A DNA stretch of 36,550 nucleotides, taken from the IMG/VR virus record IMGVR_UViG_3300037963_000862, positions 1-36,550 of that record; one strand, 5' to 3'. The stretch is from a virus. Positions 7,972-14,978 of the stretch are shown in pieces. The notes under the pieces are model-generated. The model did not search any database. It worked only from the letters and a program-made list of their open reading frames with translations, and was not told where the DNA came from. Numbering within the stretch: position 1 is the stretch's first letter; each line of letters opens with the position of its first letter. Both the position numbers and the translations under genes were made by a program.

Positions 7972-10080
7972 TCAATTACCTCCTGTTGTATTCTTTACGG
8001 CTGCAGTTGCCATTTTTACGGCAGCTGCGGTATCACTTTGTTGTACTCTCATGTCGTTTGTCATCTGTGACAATTTCTCACGGAGCATCAACTCCTCACG
8101 TTTAGCTTGTAGTTTACTTTGTAATTCAGCAACCTTCAACTGTGGATCAGCTTCGGCTTGTTCTACTTTCGCTACATTCAGAGCGGCTTCAGTTTGTAAT
8201 CTAGTTACTTCTGCTTCTAGTTTTGCAATCTCAAGCTGCGTACTTCTGATTTGTGATTCCATCTGGAACTGTTGTAATTGTATTTGTTCTTCAGATGGTG
8301 GTGCAGTACCCTGCATTTGTCTAATTCTTTCCGCGATATCTGCTTTACGTGACAAGTGCGAATACTCTACAATCATGTCATCTGGAATAGGTACGCCTAC
8401 GCCACGCAACTCAATAGCTTCAGCAAATTGCATTTCGTCAAAGTTATCTCTAGCAGGAGCAGTGCTAACTACTACGTCATACTCACCTAGAGTAAGATCA
8501 TTTATAATCTGCCCTTCTGGTGTCATTTGGTTTACCCTAACTTTATTTCTAGGTTTATATGGGTCAGACTCATCAGTAACCTGTACAATCCTTTCTTCCG
8601 TGTAGTAAGTCTGTACCATTTGTAATATTTTTTCAGCTAGATATTGTCTAGTTTTTGTTAAATTATCTAAAGGCACTTGTAGCAACATAGAGCCCCTGCC
8701 TTGTTTTGCTTTAATGGCAACACCAGAAACTTCTGGACTATCTGTACCTAACATAGCATCAGTAATACCACTAATTTGTTTTATATTCATGGCTGCTTTT
8801 TGACCAATCCTATCTAAACCTGTAGGTATCTGGTTAGGTGGTATCTTACCAGGAGGCGTAGAGCCACGGTTGTACTCTAGTACGAGGCCAGTTTCCGCAC
8901 CATGTTCTTCTAAATCATCTGCTGTCATACCGGATAGAGACCCGGACTCTACTATCCAACCACTATTAGCGGTTGTGTTTACGATGTGTAGTTCTTGCGA
9001 AGAAATTTTGTTAAGTTGTTCTTGTGGAGACAATAAGTTTCGTACCATACCAAATGGTTTGCCGCGACGGAAGTACGGAAAATATGGAACAATAGTAAAA
9101 TGATCATACGGTGAGAAGTCATCGAACAGCACTACGGTATCCGCGGTCACGGTCCAACGGACTCGTCGCATTTTTTTGGTAAGGATTGACAGACCAAACT
9201 GATCCGCAAAGTCTTCTCTTTTCTTTTTACCCCAAGCGTTTGGTATTTTTCGTTTGTCACCTGTTACAGGATCAACATAATACATACAGTCATCTAATCT
9301 ATAATACTGCCTTTCGATAACACGAATAGACCTAAGCATTCCTGCATTTTCTGGGTCTCCTGGATATTGTTGTCCGTAATTATACTCGTCTGTATCTCCA
9401 TATCTTTCTTCTTCGAACTCCATAGAATCAGCGCCCAATGTTGTACCTGTTTCTGCTAAAAACCTAAGTTTGTCTGCTTTGTCCTGCCCATATACTTCTT
9501 CTATTTCGTCTATACTCATCCACTTGGTTTCAAATATTTCATTCCAAGTTCTTGGGTCATAGTGTTTTGCATCTGGGTCAATAAGAATATCTAGTGGGTC
9601 TTTTGCTTCTACTCTGACTTCGCCTTGTATGTGATCATCATAGTCAATACGTACATCGAAATATCCACGGTCTTGTATGAGGCCATCTGCAAAAACTTGT
9701 TGTTCTACCCAATCTAGTTTGTTGTTATCTGCTATTTGAGAATACACCTGTGTTAAAACATCTGCGATTTCTTGGTTACCGCCGCCTCTAGGTTTGAATT
9801 GTATGTCTGCTTTTTTTGTACTTTGTTCTGCTAGAACAGCATTTACGGTAGGTAATATTGTATTAATAGTTAGAGCAGGTCGTCCTTGGTCATCAAGTTG
9901 TTGCATATCAAACTCATCCCATTGCTGTCCTCTGTAATACTCATCGCATTTTTTTGCCATGTGAATATATTCTTCATGGCCGTGGTCTCGGGCTCTAGTG
10001 TATGCATTCCACTGGTTTTTTGCCAGTTCTAAGTCTGCTGCTTCTTTTGGGTTCTTTTTTGGTTTTTTACTATATGCCAT
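7972..10080 (-). CDS. Portal protein, P22-like, 702 aa
   Basis: The long portal (702 residues from ATG 10080; a GTG at 10089 would add three) carries the P22-type N-terminal signature: EYYRGQQWD, a DDQGRPALTINTILP segment and AEQSTKKADIQF. The crown and stem region contains QLNKISSQELHIVNTTANSGW. Residues about 600-690 form a long coiled coil (QLEIAKLEAEVTRLQTEAAL), as expected for a portal barrel. It follows terminase at once, overlapping or adjoining its stop, and precedes the scaffold gene. It forms the dodecameric DNA channel at one capsid vertex. The ATG start was preferred because the conserved-looking part begins after it and it abuts the terminase stop. Confidence 0.92.
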   Translation of the reverse strand: MAYSKKPKKNPKEAADLELAKNQWNAYTRARDHGHEEYIHMAKKCDEYYRGQQWDEFDMQQLDDQGRPALTINTILPTVNAVLAEQSTKKADIQFKPRGGGNQEIADVLTQVYSQIADNNKLDWVEQQVFADGLIQDRGYFDVRIDYDDHIQGEVRVEAKDPLDILIDPDAKHYDPRTWNEIFETKWMSIDEIEEVYGQDKADKLRFLAETGTTLGADSMEFEEERYGDTDEYNYGQQYPGDPENAGMLRSIRVIERQYYRLDDCMYYVDPVTGDKRKIPNAWGKKKREDFADQFGLSILTKKMRRVRWTVTADTVVLFDDFSPYDHFTIVPYFPYFRRGKPFGMVRNLLSPQEQLNKISSQELHIVNTTANSGWIVESGSLSGMTADDLEEHGAETGLVLEYNRGSTPPGKIPPNQIPTGLDRIGQKAAMNIKQISGITDAMLGTDSPEVSGVAIKAKQGRGSMLLQVPLDNLTKTRQYLAEKILQMVQTYYTEERIVQVTDESDPYKPRNKVRVNQMTPEGQIINDLTLGEYDVVVSTAPARDNFDEMQFAEAIELRGVGVPIPDDMIVEYSHLSRKADIAERIRQMQGTAPPSEEQIQLQQFQMESQIRSTQLEIAKLEAEVTRLQTEAALNVAKVEQAEADPQLKVAELQSKLQAKREELMLREKLSQMTNDMRVQQSDTAAAVKMATAAVKNTTGGN

Positions 10081-10081
10081 A

Positions 10082-11725
10082 TTACGCACTCATCGCCGAT
10101 TTTTTCTTATCGCCTTTTGCTATATATCTTAACCTATCTCTCCAAGAAGGTATATGTTCTGGAGCTTCATAAAAAGTAGCAAACTCCATCATCATTAAAC
10201 CAACCCAGGCCAAAGCGTCCACTTGGTCATCATGCACGCCATTAGGAAAACGAAGAAGTTCAGCCACCATAGGTCCCGTCCATACGGAGTCAGTAGGAAA
10301 ATATACTCTTCCTTGTTGCATTCTACCTTGGATTGCTCTTGCTCTTGCTTCTTTGTCACGTCTTCCTACTTTTAAATCTTTAAAATATGCAGAATGTAGC
10401 CTACGTTCTGATACCCTTTTCTCTAAGAATGGTCCGATGGCCATTTCTATATGGCCGCGTTCTATCCCTACTATACCAGGCCGCCATTGTTCGTAAAGGT
10501 CTAGTATTTTTTCTACGAGTTCGTAACCGTCATACTTTCCGCGCACTAAGTCGACTACGAACATATTATCATACTCGTCGACCCCTACAACGACACCAAC
10601 TGAGTAGTCATTTCTGTCTCGTTGTCCGATGGCCAAATCCCACGCACAATAATAACGCATCTTATCATACTCAACTTCGTCTGGTTCAAAATATTGAATC
10701 ATATCCCTAGTGAAATAATCACCATCATCAGACACAGGGTTTTGTTGATACAACGCTGTCCAGTCTCTAGGACCAATAGCCTTTTGTATCATTTCTAAAG
10801 ATTCGTGGTTGTATCGTTCTGGGTGTAGGGGTTCGCCTTGTTTTCTAAATTCTTCATCTTCTTCTGCAATCGCTGGGTACTTAACTACTTCCCATTCGTC
10901 TGCGCCGTTTTCAGAATGTTGTAGCAAACGTCCGGCTAGATCATCATCATGCCATCTAGTCAGAATGACTAGTATACCCCCACCAGGGGAAAGCCTTGTA
11001 TAAGCAGTAGAGGTATACCAGTCCCACGTGGCCTCTCTGTTATTTTCAGACTCTGCATCTTCTCGGTTTTTTATCGGGTCATCGATTAAAAGTACGTGTG
11101 CACCTTTACCGGTAATACCACCACCGACACCAGCTGCAACATACCCACCACCCTGAGTAGTTTGCCAAGATTCTACAGACTGTGAATCTTTGTCTAATTT
11201 TGTATCTTCAAAAATAGTTTTATAGTTTGGTTCTCTTAAAACTTGTCGTACCTTTCGAGAAAAACTCATCGCCAAAGAACCCGAATACGAACAACTAATA
11301 AACTCATGATCAGGGTTACGCCCGAGGTGCCAAGCAGGAAAGGCCACACTGGCCAACGTACTTTTTCCATGCCTCGGTGGCATGAACAACATTAATCTTG
11401 GGGATTTTTGGTCAGCAACGTCTTGACTAAACTTTTCTAACCTTTTACAGATGTCTTTATGCACCCAACCCGCTTGGTAATCAGGGTTAAACTTCTCTAC
11501 AAATGGCAACATACGTTTTCTAGACAAAATACGTTTTGCCAGTTCTTGTTCTGCACGTAGTTGTTTGTTTAGTTCTTTTTGGTCTGCTTTTTGTTGTTTT
11601 TGGGGCTCAGGAAGTTGGTCTGCTTCGTCCGCCGCGCAGTAAACGCAAAGTCCTTTAGGCAGGACTAGGTTATCTGCTAAAAGTTTCTTGCACTTATAGC
11701 ATTCTATTTTAGTTATATCTGTCAC
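10082..11725 (-). CDS. Terminase large subunit with N-terminal zinc ribbon, 547 aa
   Basis: ATPase and nuclease domains of a DNA-packaging motor are clear. Walker A is MPPRHGKS (115-122), Walker B is around HVLLIDDP (about 205-212), and the RNase H-like nuclease acidic residues lie in YCAWDLAIGQRDRND and near the end in FPNGVHDDQVDALAW. The first 35 residues add a Cys4 pattern (CYKC at 9-12, CVYC at 27-30) that looks like a zinc ribbon, not usual for this family. The start is GTG at 11725, directly after the TAA of a 29-aa basic gene. It cuts and translocates the genome into the prohead. Confidence 0.93.
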   Translation of the reverse strand: MTDITKIECYKCKKLLADNLVLPKGLCVYCAADEADQLPEPQKQQKADQKELNKQLRAEQELAKRILSRKRMLPFVEKFNPDYQAGWVHKDICKRLEKFSQDVADQKSPRLMLFMPPRHGKSTLASVAFPAWHLGRNPDHEFISCSYSGSLAMSFSRKVRQVLREPNYKTIFEDTKLDKDSQSVESWQTTQGGGYVAAGVGGGITGKGAHVLLIDDPIKNREDAESENNREATWDWYTSTAYTRLSPGGGILVILTRWHDDDLAGRLLQHSENGADEWEVVKYPAIAEEDEEFRKQGEPLHPERYNHESLEMIQKAIGPRDWTALYQQNPVSDDGDYFTRDMIQYFEPDEVEYDKMRYYCAWDLAIGQRDRNDYSVGVVVGVDEYDNMFVVDLVRGKYDGYELVEKILDLYEQWRPGIVGIERGHIEMAIGPFLEKRVSERRLHSAYFKDLKVGRRDKEARARAIQGRMQQGRVYFPTDSVWTGPMVAELLRFPNGVHDDQVDALAWVGLMMMEFATFYEAPEHIPSWRDRLRYIAKGDKKKSAMSA

Positions 11726-11815
11726 TTAGTACTTTTTAATTTTTTTCTTCTTCATAGCCGGCTTTTTCTTCTTTTTTGCCGGTTTCTTAGAATATGATCC
11801 TTTACCGTATCCCAT
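11726..11815 (-). CDS. Tiny lysine-rich protein, 29 aa
   Basis: The 29-residue product starts MGYGKGSYSKKPAKKKKK and is more than half lysine. An AGGAG site 7 nt upstream of the ATG and a stop codon that touches the GTG of the terminase gene support real translation. Similar MGYG-plus-lysine peptides occur in this place in marine phage genomes, from memory. It could neutralise DNA charge or act with terminase; no known function. Basis: sequence for the open frame and its signals; the role is inference. Confidence 0.65.
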   Translation of the reverse strand: MGYGKGSYSKKPAKKKKKPAMKKKKIKKY

Positions 11816-11817
11816 AT

Positions 11818-11943
11818 TTACTCCTTTTCCCAAGGGAAAGCTATGCGTTTTCCTTGTTTGTTTTCTTCAACTATGTGACTAGATACATAGGCAAAGGCCC
11901 CTGCACCTATACATGCGATGATTCCTATAGCTATTTCTAACAT
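11818..11943 (-). CDS. Small single-pass membrane protein, 41 aa
   Basis: The 41-residue product has one hydrophobic helix at its N-terminus (about 3-20, LEIAIGIIACIGAGAFAYV) followed by a charged tail ending FPWEKE. An alternative in-frame ATG at 11949 would add two residues and overlaps the previous stop. Its last codons carry the ribosome binding site of the 29-aa gene. The size and topology would fit a holin-like or membrane-contact peptide, but this is not a specific match. It interrupts a run of basic proteins. Confidence 0.6.
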   Translation of the reverse strand: MLEIAIGIIACIGAGAFAYVSSHIVEENKQGKRIAFPWEKE

Positions 11944-12200
11944 TTCCATCTTCTTCTGGCCTGTCTTAGCCTTGAATTTGGGTTTTTTGCTGCTTTTGGG
12001 AACTTTTTCATCTGTCCTGCACTTCTAGCGCAGTAAGATTTACGTCTTTTGGCCGCTTTTGAGCCTTTTTTGACTTTTCCTGTGACTGCTCCCTTTAATT
12101 TTGACCCTGGGTTCTTCCTTCTGTAGGCTTTTATGCCTGCTCTGGTCATTCCAGCGCCTTTTTTCGTTGGCCTAAAGTTCTTTTTGTTCCTTTTAGGCAT
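11937..12200 (-). CDS. Basic Cys-containing small protein (DUF6321-like), 87 aa
   Basis: About 40% of the 87 residues are Lys or Arg. The core contains GAGMTRAGIKAYRRKNPGSKLK, then AVTGKVKKGSKAAKRRKSYCARSAGQMKK and a C-terminal SRLRQARRRWKC. I recall this pattern from an uncharacterised phage/large-virus family (DUF6321-like), but could not search. The ATG at 12200 follows the preceding stop by one base (TAATATG), which is why it is chosen over the upstream ATG at 12221. It belongs to the cassette between the terminase genes. A virion DNA-binding role is plausible; not shown. Confidence 0.75.
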   Translation of the reverse strand: MPKRNKKNFRPTKKGAGMTRAGIKAYRRKNPGSKLKGAVTGKVKKGSKAAKRRKSYCARSAGQMKKFPKAAKNPNSRLRQARRRWKC

Positions 12201-12201
12201 A

Positions 12202-12522
12202 TTATCTCTTTTTCTTGGCACGAGTCCTCCTTTTTACTGCAGGTTTCCTTTTCCTGACTATAGTTTTTACGTTACGTGGCTTCCCGCCTGGATTCCCCGC
12301 TGCACGTTTTCTTCTAACTGCGCTTTTCTTTTGAGAAGCTGTCATAGACCGAGCCTTGGACCTCGGAACACACTTAGGGTACTTACGTTTACCTTTCTTT
12401 TTAGCAGACTTTCTGCCGCAAGGTTGGTATTTACCCTTTTTCTTCGGAGCGCCTATGTCGACCCAATCACCTTTTGGTCCTTTTCCGAACCAAGCAGTAA
12501 GACCGCCAGTAGGCTTAGCCAT
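12202..12522 (-). CDS. Basic small protein with WVDIGAPKK..CGR motif, 106 aa
   Basis: The 106-residue product starts with a short non-basic part (GGLTAWFGKGPKGDWVDIGAP), then KYQPCGRKSAKKK and KRKYPKCVPRSKARSMT with two cysteines, and ends in a long Lys/Arg-rich tail. The WVDhxxPK..CGR...YPKC pattern is one I recall from uncharacterised proteins of phages and giant viruses (DUF5872-like). Start and previous stop overlap as TAATG, so it is coupled to the 61-aa gene. Likely binds nucleic acid by charge; function unknown. Confidence 0.75.
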   Translation of the reverse strand: MAKPTGGLTAWFGKGPKGDWVDIGAPKKKGKYQPCGRKSAKKKGKRKYPKCVPRSKARSMTASQKKSAVRRKRAAGNPGGKPRNVKTIVRKRKPAVKRRTRAKKKR

Positions 12523-12707
12523 TACCTATACCCGCCGCCGCGCTTCTTGTAAGTTCTCACTAACCAACCATTGGCATATGCTGAAGGATAGACCTTAAAC
12601 TTTCTTTTAGCTTCGGCTTTTACTCTTGCGTATAAGCTCGGGTTAGTTGGTGTAGCTCCTTTTCTCTTGCTACTTTTCTTTTTAGTAGTTTTTCTTTTTG
12701 CTGGCAT
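12522..12707 (-). CDS. Basic small protein with KFKVYPSAYANGW motif, 61 aa
   Basis: After a Lys-rich N-terminus the 61-residue product carries SLYARVKAEAKRKFKVYPS followed by AYANGWLVRTYKKRGG. That motif is a recurrent one in short phage and large-virus proteins and is usually found next to the other basic families of this cassette. The ribosome binding site GGAGG lies inside the previous overlapping small gene. No enzymatic residues. I infer a structural DNA- or capsid-binding role only from charge and location. Confidence 0.75.
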   Translation of the reverse strand: MPAKRKTTKKKSSKRKGATPTNPSLYARVKAEAKRKFKVYPSAYANGWLVRTYKKRGGGYR

Positions 12708-12792
12708 TTTTCTTCTTTCCTCCTGAATACCCTTTATTCTTTTTGCCCTTCTTCATGGACATCTTTTTTACTGGTGCGTTAATACAATGCAT
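12682..12792 (-). CDS. Tiny basic protein, 36 aa
   Basis: ATG at 12792 overlaps the TAA of the 37-aa gene as TAATG, and the frame ends 26 nt inside the next gene. The product, MHCINAPVKKMSMKKGKKNK and onward to KKKNY, is mainly lysine with one Cys. It carries the ribosome binding site for the 61-aa gene. The coupling on both sides supports translation, but a frame this short could also be a translational relay. Moderate to low confidence. Confidence 0.5.
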   Translation of the reverse strand: MHCINAPVKKMSMKKGKKNKGYSGGKKKNASKKKNY

Positions 12793-12905
12793 TATTTTCT
12801 CCCTTTCTTTTTCTTTTTAGAACTCATAATTTTTTTCTGAAGAAACTTAGGCAAAGTTTTTTGTTTTGCAGTTAGTTTCTTTTTTGCTGGTTTTTTCTTT
12901 TTCAT
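12792..12905 (-). CDS. Tiny basic protein, 37 aa
   Basis: The ATG at 12905 overlaps the TGA of the 110-aa gene (ATGA). The 37-residue product (MKKKKPAKKKLTAKQ, then TLPKFLQKKI, then a Lys/Arg tail) is highly basic with one amphipathic stretch. It fits the run of similar coupled genes on both sides. No family known to me. Confidence 0.55.
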   Translation of the reverse strand: MKKKKPAKKKLTAKQKTLPKFLQKKIMSSKKKKKGRK

Positions 12906-13234
12906 TTCTTTTTCCCTGTTTTTTTCATTTTGTTTTTCTTAACTCTACTGGCTATGCCCGCAGCTGCTTTATCTTTTTTTCTCATATAAGCAGCAAGAGT
13001 AGGAGCAGTCATTCTGTCTATTTCTAACGGACGTCTACCTGCAGCTCTGAGTCTCTTTCTCTCTGCTTGGTACAACTTTGACATTTTTTCTTTCTTTCGT
13101 ATTTTTGCTTCAAAAGTTTGAGGCGCGGTAGCTACTCTGTTTACTACGTTTCTTCCCCTAGTTTTTGTATCGTCGTATTTAAAAACTTTACGTTTCTTTT
13201 TAGTGGCTCTCGCCTGTTGTGCATATTTAGTCAT
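12902..13234 (-). CDS. Basic protein, 110 aa
   Basis: The 110-residue product is about one third Lys and Arg with few hydrophobic residues. It has a helical middle (SKLYQAERKRLRAAGRRPLE, then TAPTLAAYMRKKDKAAAG) and a basic tail. It overlaps the stop of the terminase small subunit gene by 8 nt and has a GGGAGG site in that gene's end. First member of the basic cassette. Histone-like or packaging-accessory roles are possible, but there is no domain evidence. Confidence 0.7.
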   Translation of the reverse strand: MTKYAQQARATKKKRKVFKYDDTKTRGRNVVNRVATAPQTFEAKIRKKEKMSKLYQAERKRLRAAGRRPLEIDRMTAPTLAAYMRKKDKAAAGIASRVKKNKMKKTGKKK

Positions 13235-13745
13235 TGGTCCCTCCCTTGGGTTCTAAGTATTGCGTATCTACTCCGGCTAGTTTAAGTAGTTCGGAGTCTG
13301 GTAATCTTTCTAACTGTTGTATTTTGTCGACATTAATGTTTACTTGCGTTGCTTGTTCTGGTGCAAATAGACCGTGAAGCTTGCACAACGAATCGACGAC
13401 ATTCTTTTCCTCAGTAGAAGTTGCTGATTTACGATGCGCTTCTAAATACATTTGGGTCGCAGTATTTTTGTCGAATTTTATTTCTTCTCGCATCTCTTCT
13501 CTGAGGTACGAAATTGCTTGGTTTATTTTTGGTTTTTTAAAAACCTCGTACACGTGGTCCAGGTTCCGATATCCAGCTGCACGGCCCGCGGCCGCTTTAC
13601 TCATACCTCTAATAAAATACAAAATTAATCTTTCTTCTTGAACCGAAAGCTCGGATAACTTTACTCCCGCGTAGGGAAAATGAGATTGCAACTCTGCTCT
13701 ATCTTGATCAGTTACTTCCGTAACCTGTGATTCGACTAAACTCAT
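13227..13745 (-). CDS. Terminase small subunit-like protein, 172 aa
   Basis: The region FIRGMSKAAAGRAAGYRNLDHVYEVFKKP (about 48-76) is the helix-turn-helix typical of phage terminase small subunits. It is followed by a helical oligomerisation part (REEMREEIKFDKNTATQMYLEAH) and a C-terminal tail that would contact the large subunit. It is first in the leftward virion operon, and the large subunit lies about 1.5 kb further on, beyond the basic cassette. It recognises packaging sites on DNA. The start at 13745 has no Shine-Dalgarno sequence: see the promoter entry. Confidence 0.8.
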   Translation of the reverse strand: MSLVESQVTEVTDQDRAELQSHFPYAGVKLSELSVQEERLILYFIRGMSKAAAGRAAGYRNLDHVYEVFKKPKINQAISYLREEMREEIKFDKNTATQMYLEAHRKSATSTEEKNVVDSLCKLHGLFAPEQATQVNINVDKIQQLERLPDSELLKLAGVDTQYLEPKGGTND

Positions 13746-13751
13746 ATGCTA

Positions 13752-13781
13752 AAAATACCACATGTGTGGATAACTTGTAAA
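13752..13781 (-). promoter_or_regulatory. Possible sigma70 promoter for the virion operon, leaderless start
   Basis: On the minus strand TTTACA (13781-13776), an 18-nt spacer and TATTTT (13757-13752) form a modest promoter. Transcription would then begin at or within a few bases of the ATG at 13745, which lacks a ribosome binding site, so the mRNA could be leaderless. The spacer holds the palindrome CACATGTG and overlaps a DnaA-box-like site. Confidence 0.35.
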
Positions 13782-13836
13782 TTTTTTGTGGAAAATTTTT
13801 TTTCGAAAAATATGAATTATATCGCTGAGACATCTT
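13765..13836. other. Candidate replication origin: two DnaA-box-like sites and an AT-rich run
   Basis: TGTGGATAA at 13765-13773 is the exact complement of the DnaA box TTATCCACA. TGTGGAAAA at 13787-13795 is the complement of TTTTCCACA, which also fits the TTWTNCACA consensus. Both point the same way, 22 bp apart, and are followed by a strongly AT-rich run to about 13836. The position between divergent gene blocks suits an origin. Two boxes are fewer than in most bacterial origins, and phages with their own PrimPol often do not need DnaA, so this is a candidate only. Confidence 0.35.
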
Positions 13837-13931
13837 CTCCTTCTATCACCAGACACCGTACCCCGACCCGATCACCTTTTACTATCATCTTTCTCGTTTC
13901 AAACTTTTGGAACCTTGTTTTGGTTTTTTGG

Positions 13932-13942
13932 CACGACCCGTG
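13932..13942 (+). promoter_or_regulatory. Leader hairpin 1 (CACG-ACC-CGTG)
   Basis: A 4-bp stem with a 3-nt loop, 57 nt (loop centre to ATG) before the 55-aa gene. On the template strand the loop reads GGT. It belongs to a family of six such hairpins in the first 3.3 kb of the rightward block. Confidence 0.4.
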
Positions 13943-13993
13943 TACCACGGTTCGCGCTCACCGGTCCACTGTATTAATTATTAGGAGTATATT

Positions 13994-14161
13994 ATGAATA
14001 CAGTTTTATCTTACGCATACAATGGCACTAAGTCATTGTTCTTTATCTTACTTGGTCTTGGAGCTATCCTAGCCAAGGCTTTATATCCTATCTTCAACGA
14101 CCTCATGTTCTTGAGAATCATGGTTGGAGTTCTATTCTTAGCCCTTCTAGGCGTCATCTAA
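13994..14161 (+). CDS. Small membrane protein, 55 aa
   Basis: The ATG follows TTAGGAG at 7 nt. Its 55-residue product has two hydrophobic segments (about 13-32, SLFFILLGLGAILAKALYPI, and 37-55, LMFLRIMVGVLFLALLGVI) joined by a short PIFND turn: a two-pass membrane protein with almost no soluble part. It is the first gene of the rightward block and is followed by a strong inverted repeat. Small membrane peptides in first position are common among early phage host-takeover genes. No family match. Confidence 0.75.
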   Translation: MNTVLSYAYNGTKSLFFILLGLGAILAKALYPIFNDLMFLRIMVGVLFLALLGVI

Positions 14162-14172
14162 CTACTATCATC

Positions 14173-14204
14173 AACGCACAATGGTCCTCGCATCATTGTG
14201 CGTT
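14173..14204 (+). terminator. Inverted repeat after the first early gene
   Basis: A perfect 11-bp stem (AACGCACAATG / CATTGTGCGTT) with a 10-nt loop lies 12 nt after the stop codon of the 55-aa gene. There is no long T run after it, so it is a weak terminator or an mRNA-end stabiliser rather than a classical one. Confidence 0.5.
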
Positions 14205-14492
14205 ATCTTGTTCCGTCTGTTCCACGGGTTGCACCCGATGTGGAACCATTTCGTGGAACCACTCCAAACATGCATGCTTATGCACGTTTGGGGGGCATCG
14301 GAACCTGCTTGGTTCCGCTGTTCCACGTAAAACAAAACTGCGTTTTGCAGACGGACAACGAACCACGGTTAAATTGCCTTTAATCGTGGTTCAAAATTCC
14401 ATGGAACCATGGAACCATAACTATAAGACCGCGGTCTTATAACATTTATCGTGTTCCACGTATCGTGGAACCACATGGAACATGTGGAACCA
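14205..14492. repeat. GGAAC/GTTCC palindrome-rich region
   Basis: About 290 bp without a convincing gene hold 13 copies of GGAAC or its complement, many in the longer form CGTGGAACCA. They are arranged as overlapping inverted repeats: CGGAACC/GGTTCCG around 14299-14317, a 14-bp stem with one mismatch at 14360-14392, GTTCCACG/CGTGGAAC with a TAT loop at 14453-14471, and CCACATG/CATGTGG with a GAA loop at 14471-14487. The density is far beyond anything else in the window. It could be an origin or partition-type iteron array, a protein-binding operator, or a structured RNA. Confidence 0.75.
14422..14441. repeat. Perfect 20-bp palindrome
   Basis: TATAAGACCGCGGTCTTATA is identical on both strands, with a CCGCGG core. 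It sits inside the GGAAC-rich region and differs from its repeats, as an operator for a dimeric DNA-binding protein would. Confidence 0.8.
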
Positions 14493-14499
14493 CAGATGT

Positions 14500-14510
14500 G
14501 TCGTCCCGAC
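14500..14510 (+). promoter_or_regulatory. Leader hairpin 2 (GTCG-TCC-CGAC)
   Basis: A 4-bp stem with a TCC loop, enclosed by a further CAGATG/CATCTG pair (14493-14517), 51 nt before the ATG of the 140-aa gene. The template-strand loop is GGA. Confidence 0.45.
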
Positions 14511-14555
14511 TCATCTGTTCTCATGTCAATTGTTCTTTTAACTATAGGAGTAAGT

Positions 14556-14978
14556 ATGGATACAGCGTATGTCATATCAACTCAGATGTTAGAGAACTAC
14601 GGTGCTCATTCAGAGAACGGCAAGTTCAAAGATGGCAATGCACATTGGAAGTTCAAAGGCGGAACCGATTACATCGTCACCGGCTTTGATCGCCCAGCAA
14701 ACGCTGTTGCGTTTGTGTGCGCTTTCTTGAGCAAGTTCTATGAAGGTAGTAGAGGCATGTGTTGGAAGGAATATCCAACAACCGTTCAGACTCATGATGA
14801 ATGGCTTGCTGATCTACCCTCAATAGAGTCTGATGATCCTCAGACTCTTGAGCACAGGCAGTGGATTGTCGACAACGCACGTTACGTTGACGCCAATGAC
14901 ACTGAGTATCCTTATCCTTTCGCCACATGTGGCGCAAATGGTGAGGCGACTTGGTGTCCAAAAACATTGCGTAAGTAG
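14556..14978 (+). CDS. Conserved hypothetical early protein, 140 aa
   Basis: The ATG at 14556 is preceded by AGGAG at 5 nt. An upstream in-frame ATG at 14451 would extend the frame through the palindrome region and is not used here. The 140-residue product begins MDTAYVISTQMLENYGAHSE and contains WKFKGGTDYIV; it is soluble, with six or so aromatic positions and several cysteines near the end (TCGANGEATWCPK). I recall proteins with a YVISTQ.LENYGAH start in other phages but no function. Located in the early mini-gene run. Confidence 0.75.
   Translation: MDTAYVISTQMLENYGAHSENGKFKDGNAHWKFKGGTDYIVTGFDRPANAVAFVCAFLSKFYEGSRGMCWKEYPTTVQTHDEWLADLPSIESDDPQTLEHRQWIVDNARYVDANDTEYPYPFATCGANGEATWCPKTLRK

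Larger units (their letters stand above)
13746..13993. other. Divergent intergenic region, 248 bp
   Basis: Gene-free stretch between the leftward virion operon and the rightward early block. It holds the DnaA-box-like sites, the possible leftward promoter, a T-rich middle, and near its right end the first of the small leader hairpins. No open frame with a ribosome binding site is seen. Confidence 0.7.

Noticed and set aside
14173-14492. CRISPR array
   Set aside because: Repeats are short, overlapping, in both orientations and without regular spacers; no cas genes are present. The PD-(D/E)XK gene resembles Cas4 only through its shared nuclease fold.
14451-14555. Upstream extension of the 140-aa gene from the ATG at 14451
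   Set aside because: It would translate the palindrome array and lacks a ribosome binding site, whereas ATG 14556 has AGGAG at the right distance.
14369-14967. Minus-strand open frames around the 140-aa gene
   Set aside because: Shadows of palindromic sequence and of the plus-strand gene; no ribosome binding sites and unlikely composition.
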